Shown piece after piece: positions 6,139 through 11,348 of a DNA stretch of 11,348 bases. Under the pieces are notes generated by a model, which saw nothing but the letters and a program-made list of their open reading frames with translations, had not been told where the DNA came from and did not search any database. Every line of letters starts with the position of its first letter. The stretch's first letter is position 1. Where the stretch lies: assembly GCA_025964405.1 (NCBI GenBank), contig JAOPYW010000188.1, positions 1 through 11,348 on the forward strand, given 5' to 3'. A program made the translations under genes and the position numbers. Origin of the DNA: Thermoleophilia bacterium. Lineage in GTDB: Bacteria; Actinomycetota; Thermoleophilia; Gaiellales; SKUG01.

Positions 6139-7728
6139 GTGCAGGTCCGGTCGACCCGCACCCTCGTGATCGGTAGCGGGCTCGCGGGCCTCTACGCGGC
6201 GCTGCGCGCGGCCGAGACCGGTCCCGTCGTCATCGTCAGTCGCGGATCCCTGCGCGAGAGCGCCTCGTTCTGGGCCCAGGGCGGCGTGGCCGCGGCCGTG
6301 TCGCGTGGCGACACCGCCGTGCTGCACGAGGCCGACACCTTGCGCGTCGGGCGCGGCCTGTGTCGCGTGTCAGCCGTGGAGCTGTTGACGGAGGAGGCTC
6401 CGCGCCACCTGCGCCGCCTCCGCGAACTGGGGGTCGACTTCGACCGACACGGCGAGGAGCTCGAACTGGCGCTCGAGGCCGGCCATTCGCGGCGCCGCAT
6501 CGCGCACGCGGGCGGCGGCGGCACGGGCCGCGTCATCATGGAGGCCGTCACGGCGCGCGTGCTCGAACACGCGAACATCGAGATCTGTGACGGCACGCCG
6601 GCGTGGGGGCTCGTGGCCGACGGGGCGCAGTGCTTCGGCGTGCACCTGCCCGACGGCGTCATCCTCGCGCGCCAGACCATCCTGGCCACGGGCGGCGCGG
6701 CGAGCCTGTTCGCGCGTTCGACGAACCCGCCCGGATCGCGCGGCCAGGGCCTCGCGATGGCGTGGCGGGCCGGCGCGATGCTGGCCGACATGGAGTTCCA
6801 GCAGTTCCACCCCACCGCGCTCGCGCTGCCGGGCCAGGGCGATTGTTTCCTCATCTCGGAGGCCGTGCGCGGTGAGGGCGCCTGGCTGCTCGACTCGGGC
6901 GGGGTGCGCTTCATGCCCGACGAGCATCCCGAGGCCGAGCTCGCGCCGCGCGACGAGCTGACCCGCGCGATCACCGAGCGCATCCGCACGACGGGGCACC
7001 ACTGCGTGTACCTGTCGCTCGCGCACCTCGACCCGGCCGAGATGCACGCGCGCTTCTCCACGGTGTCGAACCGCCTCGCCGAGCTCGGCTTCGACTTCGC
7101 GCGTGACCGCATCCCGGTGGCGCCGGCGGCGCACTTCACGATGGGGGGCGTGCTCACCACGCTCAATGGTTCGAGCTCGTTGCCCGGCCTGCTCGCCGTC
7201 GGCGAGGTTGCGTGCACGGGCGTGCACGGCGCGAACCGCCTCGCCTCCAACTCGCTGCTCGAATGCCTCGTGTTCGCCGACCGTGCCGGGTTCGTGGCGG
7301 GGGAGCAGCCCGCGTCTGCGCTGCCGGTCGAGGAGGTCGGTGCCGAGGTACTCGCCGCGCGCCCGCCTATGCCGGCGCGTCCCGCGACCCTGCCCGACCT
7401 GCAGGCCACGCGCGAGCTCATGTGGGAGCGCGCCGGCATCATCCGCGACGCTGCCTCGCTCGAGACGATCACCACCCTGGCGCCCGAGGCGCTCGTGTCC
7501 CGTGCAGCCGCCGTCTCGACACCCGCCGACGTGCTCGTCGCGATGCTCGTGGCCCGCGCCGCCCTCGAGCGGGAGGAGAGCCGCGGCGGCCACTTCCGCA
7601 GCGACTTCCCGGCTGAACGGCCCGAGTGGCAGCAGCACGTCATCCAGCAGATCGGCGAGGCGCCGATCGTCGGGTCGCTCGAGGATGCACTCGCGCGGCG
7701 GGCCACGCAGCCCGCGGCCGCGCGGTGA
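6139..7728 (+). CDS. nadB: L-aspartate oxidase NadB
   Basis: NadB is an FAD enzyme that oxidises L-aspartate to iminoaspartate, the first step of de novo NAD synthesis; NadA uses the unstable product. The 529 residues are normal family length. An N-terminal dinucleotide-binding motif GSGLAGLYAA follows the first beta-strand (TLVIGSG), and SFWAQGGVAAAV is the typical second FAD contact. Likely active-site residues by family comparison are H224 (FHPTAL), E241/E246 (SEAVRGEG), R271 (PRDELTRAI), H332 (AAHFTMGGV) and R367 (HGANRLASNSLLEC). Residues after about 400 form the helical C-terminal domain shared with succinate dehydrogenase and fumarate reductase flavoproteins; NadC and lipoate-gene context rules those out. 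The start is GTG at 6139, 3 nt after the lipA stop, with GGGAGA 7 nt upstream. The stop overlaps the nadC start. Confidence 0.96.
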   Translation: MQVRSTRTLVIGSGLAGLYAALRAAETGPVVIVSRGSLRESASFWAQGGVAAAVSRGDTAVLHEADTLRVGRGLCRVSAVELLTEEAPRHLRRLRELGVDFDRHGEELELALEAGHSRRRIAHAGGGGTGRVIMEAVTARVLEHANIEICDGTPAWGLVADGAQCFGVHLPDGVILARQTILATGGAASLFARSTNPPGSRGQGLAMAWRAGAMLADMEFQQFHPTALALPGQGDCFLISEAVRGEGAWLLDSGGVRFMPDEHPEAELAPRDELTRAITERIRTTGHHCVYLSLAHLDPAEMHARFSTVSNRLAELGFDFARDRIPVAPAAHFTMGGVLTTLNGSSSLPGLLAVGEVACTGVHGANRLASNSLLECLVFADRAGFVAGEQPASALPVEEVGAEVLAARPPMPARPATLPDLQATRELMWERAGIIRDAASLETITTLAPEALVSRAAAVSTPADVLVAMLVARAALEREESRGGHFRSDFPAERPEWQQHVIQQIGEAPIVGSLEDALARRATQPAAAR

Positions 7729-8603
7729 GCGCTGCCGTCACCCCGACCGCGGCGGAACGAGCCGCGGGCCACGAGCTGCTCGAGCGGGCGTACCGCGAGG
7801 ACCTCGGCCCCGATGGGCTCGACCTGACGGCGGTGGCGCTCGTCGACACCGACTTCGCCGGCGCCTTCGTCGCGCGCCAGGACGGCGTGGTCTGCGGCAT
7901 CGAGCTCGTGGTCGAGGCACTGCGGCTCCGGGGCGTGACCGAGGTCGCCGCACAGGTGGCGGATGGCGCGCGCGTCGCGATGGGCGCACCGCTCCTCACC
8001 GTCGCGGGTGATGCCGCTGCCGTGCTCGCCGCCGAGCGCACCGCGCTCAACGTGCTGCAACGCCTCTCGGGCACCGCGACCCGCACCCGCGCCTTCGTCG
8101 ACGCCGTGGCGGGCACGCGGGCGCACATCCTCGACACGCGCAAGACCATGCCGGGCATGCGCGCACTGCAGCGGTGGGCCGTGCGCTGCGGAGGCGGGCA
8201 CAACCACCGGTTCGGCCTGTTCGACGAAGCCATGCTCAAGGACAACCACATCGCCGCCGCGGGAGGTATTGCCGCGGCCGTGGCGCGCATCCGTGCGACG
8301 CACCCGGGCGTGCGCGTGCACGTCGAGGCCGACACGCTCGACCAGGTAACCGCCGCAGTCGACGCGGGAGCCGACGTCGTGCTGCTCGACAACATGACGA
8401 ACACGCAGCTCGTCGAGGCGGTGGGCATCGTGGCGGGGCGCGCCCTCACGGAGGCCAGCGGTGGGGTGCGACTTGATACCGTGCACGGCATCGCTGCCAC
8501 CGGCGTCGATCGCATCTCCGTCGGCGAGCTGACACACTCAGCGCCGGCGTTCGATGCGGCGCTCGACGCCGACACGCGATTCATGCCACGACCCGCCGGG
8601 TAG
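7725..8603 (+). CDS. nadC: Nicotinate-nucleotide diphosphorylase (carboxylating) NadC
   Basis: NadC (quinolinate phosphoribosyltransferase) condenses quinolinate with PRPP and decarboxylates it to nicotinate mononucleotide. The 292-residue product is standard length. N-terminal residues show the family pattern REDLGPDGLDLT. The phosphoribosyl site carries ILDTRKTMPGMR (R139, K140), GGGHNHR (156-162) and MLKDNH (K172). VEADTL, VVLLDNM and the late EASGGV and ISVGELTHS motifs complete the barrel. TRKTMPG has Met where Thr is more common (RKTTPG), a minor change. The start is the GTG at 7725, giving a GTGA overlap with the nadB stop. No ribosome binding site is obvious, so it is probably translated by coupling to nadB. 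The frame stays open upstream to 7626, but that stretch is nadB coding sequence read out of frame. Confidence 0.95.
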   Translation: MSAAVTPTAAERAAGHELLERAYREDLGPDGLDLTAVALVDTDFAGAFVARQDGVVCGIELVVEALRLRGVTEVAAQVADGARVAMGAPLLTVAGDAAAVLAAERTALNVLQRLSGTATRTRAFVDAVAGTRAHILDTRKTMPGMRALQRWAVRCGGGHNHRFGLFDEAMLKDNHIAAAGGIAAAVARIRATHPGVRVHVEADTLDQVTAAVDAGADVVLLDNMTNTQLVEAVGIVAGRALTEASGGVRLDTVHGIAATGVDRISVGELTHSAPAFDAALDADTRFMPRPAG

Positions 8604-8629
8604 TCCGTCGGGATACTTCACCCGACGAC

Positions 8630-8634
8630 AAGGA
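8630..8634 (+). promoter_or_regulatory. Ribosome binding site of the small lipoprotein gene
   Basis: AAGGA lies 7 nt before the GTG start at 8642. It supports translation from this GTG and thus the full signal peptide with its lipobox. The spacing is ordinary. Confidence 0.7.
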
Positions 8635-8641
8635 CACCCCC

Positions 8642-9061
8642 GTGATCAAGCGGACCCTCACAGCACTTTCCCTCCTCACCGTGACCGCGTTCGTCGTGGC
8701 GGGCTGCGGCGGAGGCGGCGGCAAGGACATCTCCACCGTGAAGTCGTGCCTCAAGAAGGCGAAGTTCACGACCGAGAGCGCGACCAAGAAGGACAAGGAC
8801 GTCGAGGAAGGCGTCTCCGGCATGCTCGCCAACACGAGCAAGCCCGACGAGCTCGCGATCGCGCTCGCGGCCACCGTCAAGGAGACCAAGGACGTCAAGA
8901 AGTTCCAGAAGCAGGTCGACGACCTCACCGACCAGCTGAAGAAGCAGGACAAGGACAAGTACCAGTTCAAGAACGGCGTCGACGGCAAGTACGTCTGGGT
9001 CGTCGCTGGCGTGAAGAAGTCGAAGGCGTTCGACAAGGGCCTCGACTGCGTGCAGCCCTGA
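8642..9061 (+). CDS. Small lysine-rich lipoprotein of unknown function
   Basis: This is a 139-residue predicted lipoprotein. The signal peptide is MIKRTLTALSLLTVTAFV, followed by the lipobox VAGC with C22 as the lipidated cysteine, then a flexible GGGGG linker. The mature part is rich in Lys and Asp; about residues 85-110 look helical and strongly charged (KKFQKQVDDLTDQLKKQDKD). Two cysteines remain, C36 and C136, one near each end of the domain, and could form a disulfide outside the membrane. The WVVAGV strand lies near the C-terminus. No family was recognised. It starts 38 nt after nadC with its own ribosome binding site and no terminator in between, so read-through from the lip-nad run is likely. 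A strong hairpin follows its stop. Nothing visible links it to NAD or lipoate metabolism apart from position. Confidence 0.85.
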   Translation: MIKRTLTALSLLTVTAFVVAGCGGGGGKDISTVKSCLKKAKFTTESATKKDKDVEEGVSGMLANTSKPDELAIALAATVKETKDVKKFQKQVDDLTDQLKKQDKDKYQFKNGVDGKYVWVVAGVKKSKAFDKGLDCVQP

Positions 9062-9080
9062 TCGATCGAAGCGTTGCATG

Positions 9081-9116
9081 CGAAGGGGGAGCGACCGGCC
9101 GGTCGCTCCCCCTTCG
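9081..9116. terminator. Hairpin terminator after the lipoprotein gene (bidirectional)
   Basis: Bases 9081-9096 pair perfectly with 9101-9116 (16 bp), and the GGCC between them is itself self-complementary, so the duplex is an almost complete 36-bp palindrome. It sits 19 nt after the lipoprotein stop and 27 nt before the stop of the convergent gene ending at 9144. Plus-strand sequence after it is mildly T-rich (TCGTCGTTGTCG). It probably ends the lipB-lipA-nadB-nadC-lipoprotein transcript. Confidence 0.85.
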
Positions 9117-9143
9117 TCGTTGTCGTGGGTGCTGCGCGGGCGG

Positions 9144-9566
9144 CTAGAAGAAGAGCTTCGTGCTGCCGTCGACGAGCATCCGCAGTCGCAGGTCGAGCAC
9201 GCCGGCGACGGCGGCCCGTGTGCCTTCGAACTTGAGCTGCACGACGTCGGTGCCGTGCGCGGCGTAGGCGCCCACGGCCCGCACGAAGAAACGCTCGCCC
9301 TGCTGGAAGATGCCGGCCGCGCCCTTCGGCGTGCCGCGCGTGAGCATGTAGGCCGCGCGCCGCGCGTTGGCGAGCGAATCGTAGCCCTTCACGCGGCCGA
9401 GGCCGGTGTTGAGGTCGGTGACCTGGGCGGGTTCGCCGACGCTGCCCGGCACGTCGTGCACGAGGGCGATGACCGACGTGCTCGCGGGGTTGCGGGGCTG
9501 GAAGTGATCGGGCCGGGCCTGCGGCACGGGCCGCGGCGAGAGGCCTGCGTAGGGTTCGATGACCAT
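9144..9566 (-). CDS. Conserved-looking small protein, not recognised
   Basis: This 140-residue protein has no signal peptide, membrane segment or cysteine. The first ~27 residues are Pro-rich and probably unstructured (MVIEPYAGLSPRPVPQARPD). The rest looks like a small folded alpha/beta domain: a strand TSVIALVHD, a helix SLANARRAAYMLTRG, then strands in IFQQGERFFVRAVGAYA and VVQLKF, ending in a helix-like AVAGVLDLRLRMLV and STKLFF. It is treated as real because it has normal third-position GC bias, an AAGGA 9 nt before its ATG, and sits exactly between a convergent terminator and the divergent nadA promoter. No function is proposed. A helper of the nearby NAD genes is possible by position only, and divergent housekeeping neighbours often have no shared role. 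Confidence 0.72.
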   Translation of the reverse strand: MVIEPYAGLSPRPVPQARPDHFQPRNPASTSVIALVHDVPGSVGEPAQVTDLNTGLGRVKGYDSLANARRAAYMLTRGTPKGAAGIFQQGERFFVRAVGAYAAHGTDVVQLKFEGTRAAVAGVLDLRLRMLVDGSTKLFF

Positions 9567-9575
9567 GGTTCGACG

Positions 9576-9580
9576 TCCTT
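9576..9580 (-). promoter_or_regulatory. Ribosome binding site of the 140-residue minus-strand gene
   Basis: On the minus strand, AAGGA is followed by 9 nt and the ATG at 9566-9564. It supports this start and the reality of the gene. Confidence 0.6.
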
Positions 9581-9597
9581 GTCGGGTGCTGCGTTCG

Positions 9598-9611
9598 GTC
9601 GCCGAGGCGAC
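9598..9611. promoter_or_regulatory. Inverted repeat in the nadA / small-gene divergent promoter region
   Basis: GTCGCC and GGCGAC form a perfect 6-bp inverted repeat with a 2-nt centre. It occupies the place where a nadA -35 would lie (centre about 35 bp before the predicted nadA start site). This is a candidate operator; it does not resemble NrtR or NiaR sites as far as can be judged by eye. Short GC palindromes are common by chance in such DNA. Confidence 0.3.
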
Positions 9612-9623
9612 GGGAGCGGCAAG

Positions 9624-9629
9624 ACTCTA
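9624..9629 (-). promoter_or_regulatory. Possible -10 box (TAGAGT) of the minus-strand small gene
   Basis: Read on the minus strand, TAGAGT fits TANNNT and overlaps the nadA -10 box by two bases. It would give a 5' leader of roughly 50 nt for the gene starting at 9566. No -35 is evident. Pairs of opposed -10 boxes arise easily from the symmetry of the TA...T pattern, so this is tentative. Confidence 0.3.
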
Positions 9630-9633
9630 CAAT
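9628..9633 (+). promoter_or_regulatory. -10 box (TACAAT) for a probably leaderless nadA transcript
   Basis: TACAAT is one base from the sigma-70 consensus TATAAT and ends 6 nt before the nadA ATG at 9640. No Shine-Dalgarno sequence lies between (CCCGGC only). The expected start site falls on or next to the ATG, so the mRNA is probably leaderless. This also rules out the upstream in-frame ATG codons at 9559 and 9565 as starts. Confidence 0.68.
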
Positions 9634-9639
9634 CCCGGC

Positions 9640-10662
9640 ATGGTTGCCCACGTCACTTCCCCCTCCGCGCCCGACGCGAGCCTGCAGATCCCGCGTGATC
9701 CGAGCGCGAAGGACCCTGCTCGGCAGGCCGAGCTGATCGCCTCGATCAACCGCCTGCGCGAGGAGACCAACGCGGTCATCCTGGCCCACAACTACCAGTA
9801 TCCCGAGATCCAGGACATCGCCGACTACGTCGGTGACTCGCTCGGGCTCTCGCAGTACGCCGCCACCACCGACGCCGACGTGATCGCGTTCTGCGGCGTG
9901 CACTTCATGGCCGAGACCGCGAAGATCCTCAATCCGTCGAAGACGGTGCTGCTCCCCGACCTGGCCGCCGGCTGCAGCCTGGCCGACACGATCACGGCTG
10001 CGCAGCTGCGCGACTGGAAGGCACAGTTCCCCGGAGCCGTCGTCGTGAGCTACGTGAACACGACCGCCGACGTGAAGGCCGAGAGCGACTACTGCTGCAC
10101 GAGCGGCAACGCGCAGGCGATCATCGAGGCCATTCCCGAGGATCGCACGATCCTGTTCTGCCCCGACATGTTCCTCGGCACGTACCTCGAGAGCGTCACG
10201 GGTCGCAAGATGCAGGTGTGGCTCGGTGAGTGCCACGTGCACGCGGGCATCCGCCCCGCCGACGTCAACGAGCGACTCGCCGCGAACCCGAAGGCGGAGC
10301 TGCTCGTGCACCCGGAGTGCGGCTGCGCGTCGAGCTGCATGTATCGCGTGTCGACGGGCGAGATCCCGGCGGAGCGCGTGCAGGTGCTCGGCACGGAGGC
10401 GATGCTGCGTCGCATCGAGAGCAGCGAGGCCGACGAGTTCATCGTCGCGACCGAGAGCGGCATCATCCACCGCATGCAGCAGTCGGCCCCCGAGGCTGTC
10501 TTCCGCACGGTGAGCGAACGCGCCATCTGCCGGTACATGAAGGAGATCACGCTCGAGAACCTCGAGGCTGCCCTGCGCCTTCGCCAGCACGTCATCGAGG
10601 TCGACGCCGACGTGGCCCGCCGGGCCGAGCTCGCCATCCGGCGCATGATCGAGATCGTCTGA
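9640..10662 (+). CDS. nadA: Quinolinate synthase NadA
   Basis: NadA is a [4Fe-4S] enzyme that condenses iminoaspartate (from NadB) with dihydroxyacetone phosphate to quinolinate, the substrate of NadC. The 340-residue product is of the longer form. Motifs in order: ILAHNYQYPEIQDIADYVGDSLGLS, split here by the first repeat domain, then FCGVHFMAETAKIL (C85), LPDLAAGCSLAD, DYCCTSGNA, LFCPDMFLGTYL, GECHVHAGI (C198), LVHPECGC (C227, C229) and AICRYMKEITLENL (C297). By comparison with Bacillus subtilis NadA the likely cluster ligands are C85, C198 and C297. The start at 9640 is set by the TACAAT box 6 nt upstream; the frame is open further upstream but crosses that promoter. nadA is transcribed alone, about 1 kb from nadB and nadC. 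No clear terminator follows. Confidence 0.95.
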   Translation: MVAHVTSPSAPDASLQIPRDPSAKDPARQAELIASINRLREETNAVILAHNYQYPEIQDIADYVGDSLGLSQYAATTDADVIAFCGVHFMAETAKILNPSKTVLLPDLAAGCSLADTITAAQLRDWKAQFPGAVVVSYVNTTADVKAESDYCCTSGNAQAIIEAIPEDRTILFCPDMFLGTYLESVTGRKMQVWLGECHVHAGIRPADVNERLAANPKAELLVHPECGCASSCMYRVSTGEIPAERVQVLGTEAMLRRIESSEADEFIVATESGIIHRMQQSAPEAVFRTVSERAICRYMKEITLENLEAALRLRQHVIEVDADVARRAELAIRRMIEIV

Positions 10663-10666
10663 TCAG

Positions 10667-10705
10667 TTGACCGGTCGTGCACCAGGTGCGCAGATTCGTT
10701 AGCGT
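10667..10705 (+). promoter_or_regulatory. Possible promoter of the secreted protein gene at 10824
   Basis: TTGACC (10667-10672) is a good -35 match; 18 nt on lies CAGATT (10691-10696), a weak -10. Alternatively TAGCGT (10700-10705) fits TANNNT but is too far from TTGACC. Either would give a 5' leader of about 110-120 nt. The rest of 10663-10823 holds no recognised element; a small GCACC-A-GGTGC inverted repeat covers 10679-10689. Confidence 0.3.
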
Positions 10706-10811
10706 GCCCGAAGGGATTCGAGCCGCGAAGGTTCGGGAAGGCGACGAACTGTATTCCGAGTCATGTCGGCGCACAGTTGCGTCGATACCCTCGTCTGGTG
10801 TCCAAGTGTCT

Positions 10812-10818
10812 AGGGGAG
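10812..10818 (+). promoter_or_regulatory. Ribosome binding site of the gene starting at 10824
   Basis: AGGGGAG lies 5 nt before ATG 10824-10826. This strong site, followed at once by a signal peptide, decides the start of the gene that leaves the window on the right. Confidence 0.75.
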
Positions 10819-10823
10819 TTTGC

Positions 10824-11348
10824 ATGTTGCAGGGGAATTCACGCGTACGCGCCACAGGTCGTGCGCTGAGCGCACTGGCGGTGCTCGCCGTCTCGCTGGT
10901 CGGCGCACCGGCCGCATCGGCCGCGTCGCAGACGCTGTTCCAGACCGAGCGCTTCACGCCGGCGGGCCCGCAGCTCAGCCGCGCTCCCCAGCTCACGAAC
11001 GCCCCCGAGGACGTCTACGCCATCGCCGGCGAGACCGAGGGCTTCCAGTTCGCGTTCAGCAACGAGAGCGGCGCGACGCTGGCCCTCGACGCGCGCATCA
11101 CCGGCCTCCCGGCCGGCGTGACCGCCCACTTCTACCGTGTCGCGACCGTGAACCTGCCCGACGGCTCGTCGCGCTTCGGCACCGGCGGCGGCACGTACGC
11201 CGATCCGCTCCCGCCGCTCCGCGCCAACGTCCGCGACGGTGCGCTCAGCGTCGCCAACGGCACCTGGGGTGGCGTGCTCGTCTCCTTCACGGTCGCCGGC
11301 GCCGCACCCATTGCAGATGCCACGGGTACGCTCGAGCTGTTCAGCGGC
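10824..11348 (+). CDS. Secreted protein, N-terminal part; resembles DUF4091/GH123-like N-terminal domain (3' end outside window)
   Basis: An open frame of 175 codons with no stop before the window edge. Residues 1-33 are a clear signal peptide: basic start (RVRATGR), hydrophobic ALAVLAVSLVGA core and ASA cleavage site after A33. The mature part shows a beta-sandwich-like pattern: AGETEGFQFAFSN (68-80), ARITGLPAGVTAHFYRVATV, then YADPLPPL (125-132). This order (a GE-E-FQ strand, a YRV strand, then a DPL-P segment) is typical of the N-terminal domain of DUF4091 proteins and glycoside hydrolase family 123-like proteins, which would place a catalytic barrel downstream, outside the window. That assignment is from memory of the pattern and is tentative; export is secure. 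Substrate cannot be told. The gene follows nadA by 161 nt with its own ribosome binding site. Confidence 0.8.
   Translation, partial: MLQGNSRVRATGRALSALAVLAVSLVGAPAASAASQTLFQTERFTPAGPQLSRAPQLTNAPEDVYAIAGETEGFQFAFSNESGATLALDARITGLPAGVTAHFYRVATVNLPDGSSRFGTGGGTYADPLPPLRANVRDGALSVANGTWGGVLVSFTVAGAAPIADATGTLELFSG

Noticed and set aside
6192..8537. A 781-codon open frame on the minus strand opposite nadB and nadC
   Set aside because: Low-complexity Arg/Ala/Ser-rich translation, antisense to two certain genes; long spurious frames are expected in high-GC coding DNA.
9559..9639. Upstream in-frame ATG codons (9559, 9565) as nadA starts
   Set aside because: They lie upstream of the TACAAT box and overlap the start of the divergent gene; NadA-like sequence begins after 9640.
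8581..10590. A 669-codon minus-strand frame covering the lipoprotein gene to nadA
   Set aside because: It is antisense to nadA and the lipoprotein gene, crosses the hairpin at 9081-9116, and shows no recognisable domain.
1..11348. A new defence, mobile or biosynthetic system in the window
   Set aside because: No transposase, integrase, nuclease, toxin-antitoxin pair, reverse transcriptase, direct repeats or abrupt change in base use was seen; nearly all genes are housekeeping or secreted proteins.

Overview
The window is GC-rich, densely coded DNA. It reads as chromosomal sequence from a high-GC Gram-positive (actinobacterial) lineage. The signs are strong G/C bias at third codon positions, GTG starts, TANNNT -10 boxes a few bases before start codons, a mycobacterial-type isocitrate lyase and a long-form NadA. 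A deep branch such as Thermoleophilia is possible, but that is a guess from overall character and not a measurement.

Layout. 1-732 is the 3' part of isocitrate lyase (aceA), ending in a strong hairpin at 759-798. On the other strand, 828-3926 encodes a large secreted protein with two duplicated NHL-like beta-propeller halves and three tandem Ig-like repeats. Divergent from it is a tight run on the plus strand: lipB (4019-4825), lipA (4822-6135), nadB (6139-7728), nadC (7725-8603) and a small lipoprotein gene (8642-9061), closed by a hairpin at 9081-9116. A small unrecognised minus-strand gene (9144-9566) lies between that terminator and nadA (9640-10662). The window ends inside a secreted protein gene (10824 to the edge) whose start resembles the N-terminal domain of DUF4091/GH123-like proteins.

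How the genes work together. LipB moves octanoate from acyl-carrier protein to lipoyl domains and LipA inserts the sulfurs. NadB and NadA turn aspartate plus dihydroxyacetone phosphate into quinolinate, and NadC converts quinolinate to nicotinate mononucleotide. Together they supply the lipoyl and NAD cofactors of the 2-oxoacid dehydrogenases. The lip and nad genes overlap or nearly abut, so they are probably co-transcribed; nadA is a separate unit about 1 kb downstream. Both lipB and nadA have a TANNNT box 6-7 nt before the ATG, which suggests leaderless mRNAs for both.

Most of the window is ordinary housekeeping. No mobile element, defence locus, CRISPR array, tRNA or rRNA was seen. The points most worth a second look are the duplicated, disulfide-paired propeller protein, the long N-terminal extension on LipA, a non-canonical residue in the LipB HGPGQ motif, and the shared leaderless-promoter arrangement of lipB and nadA.
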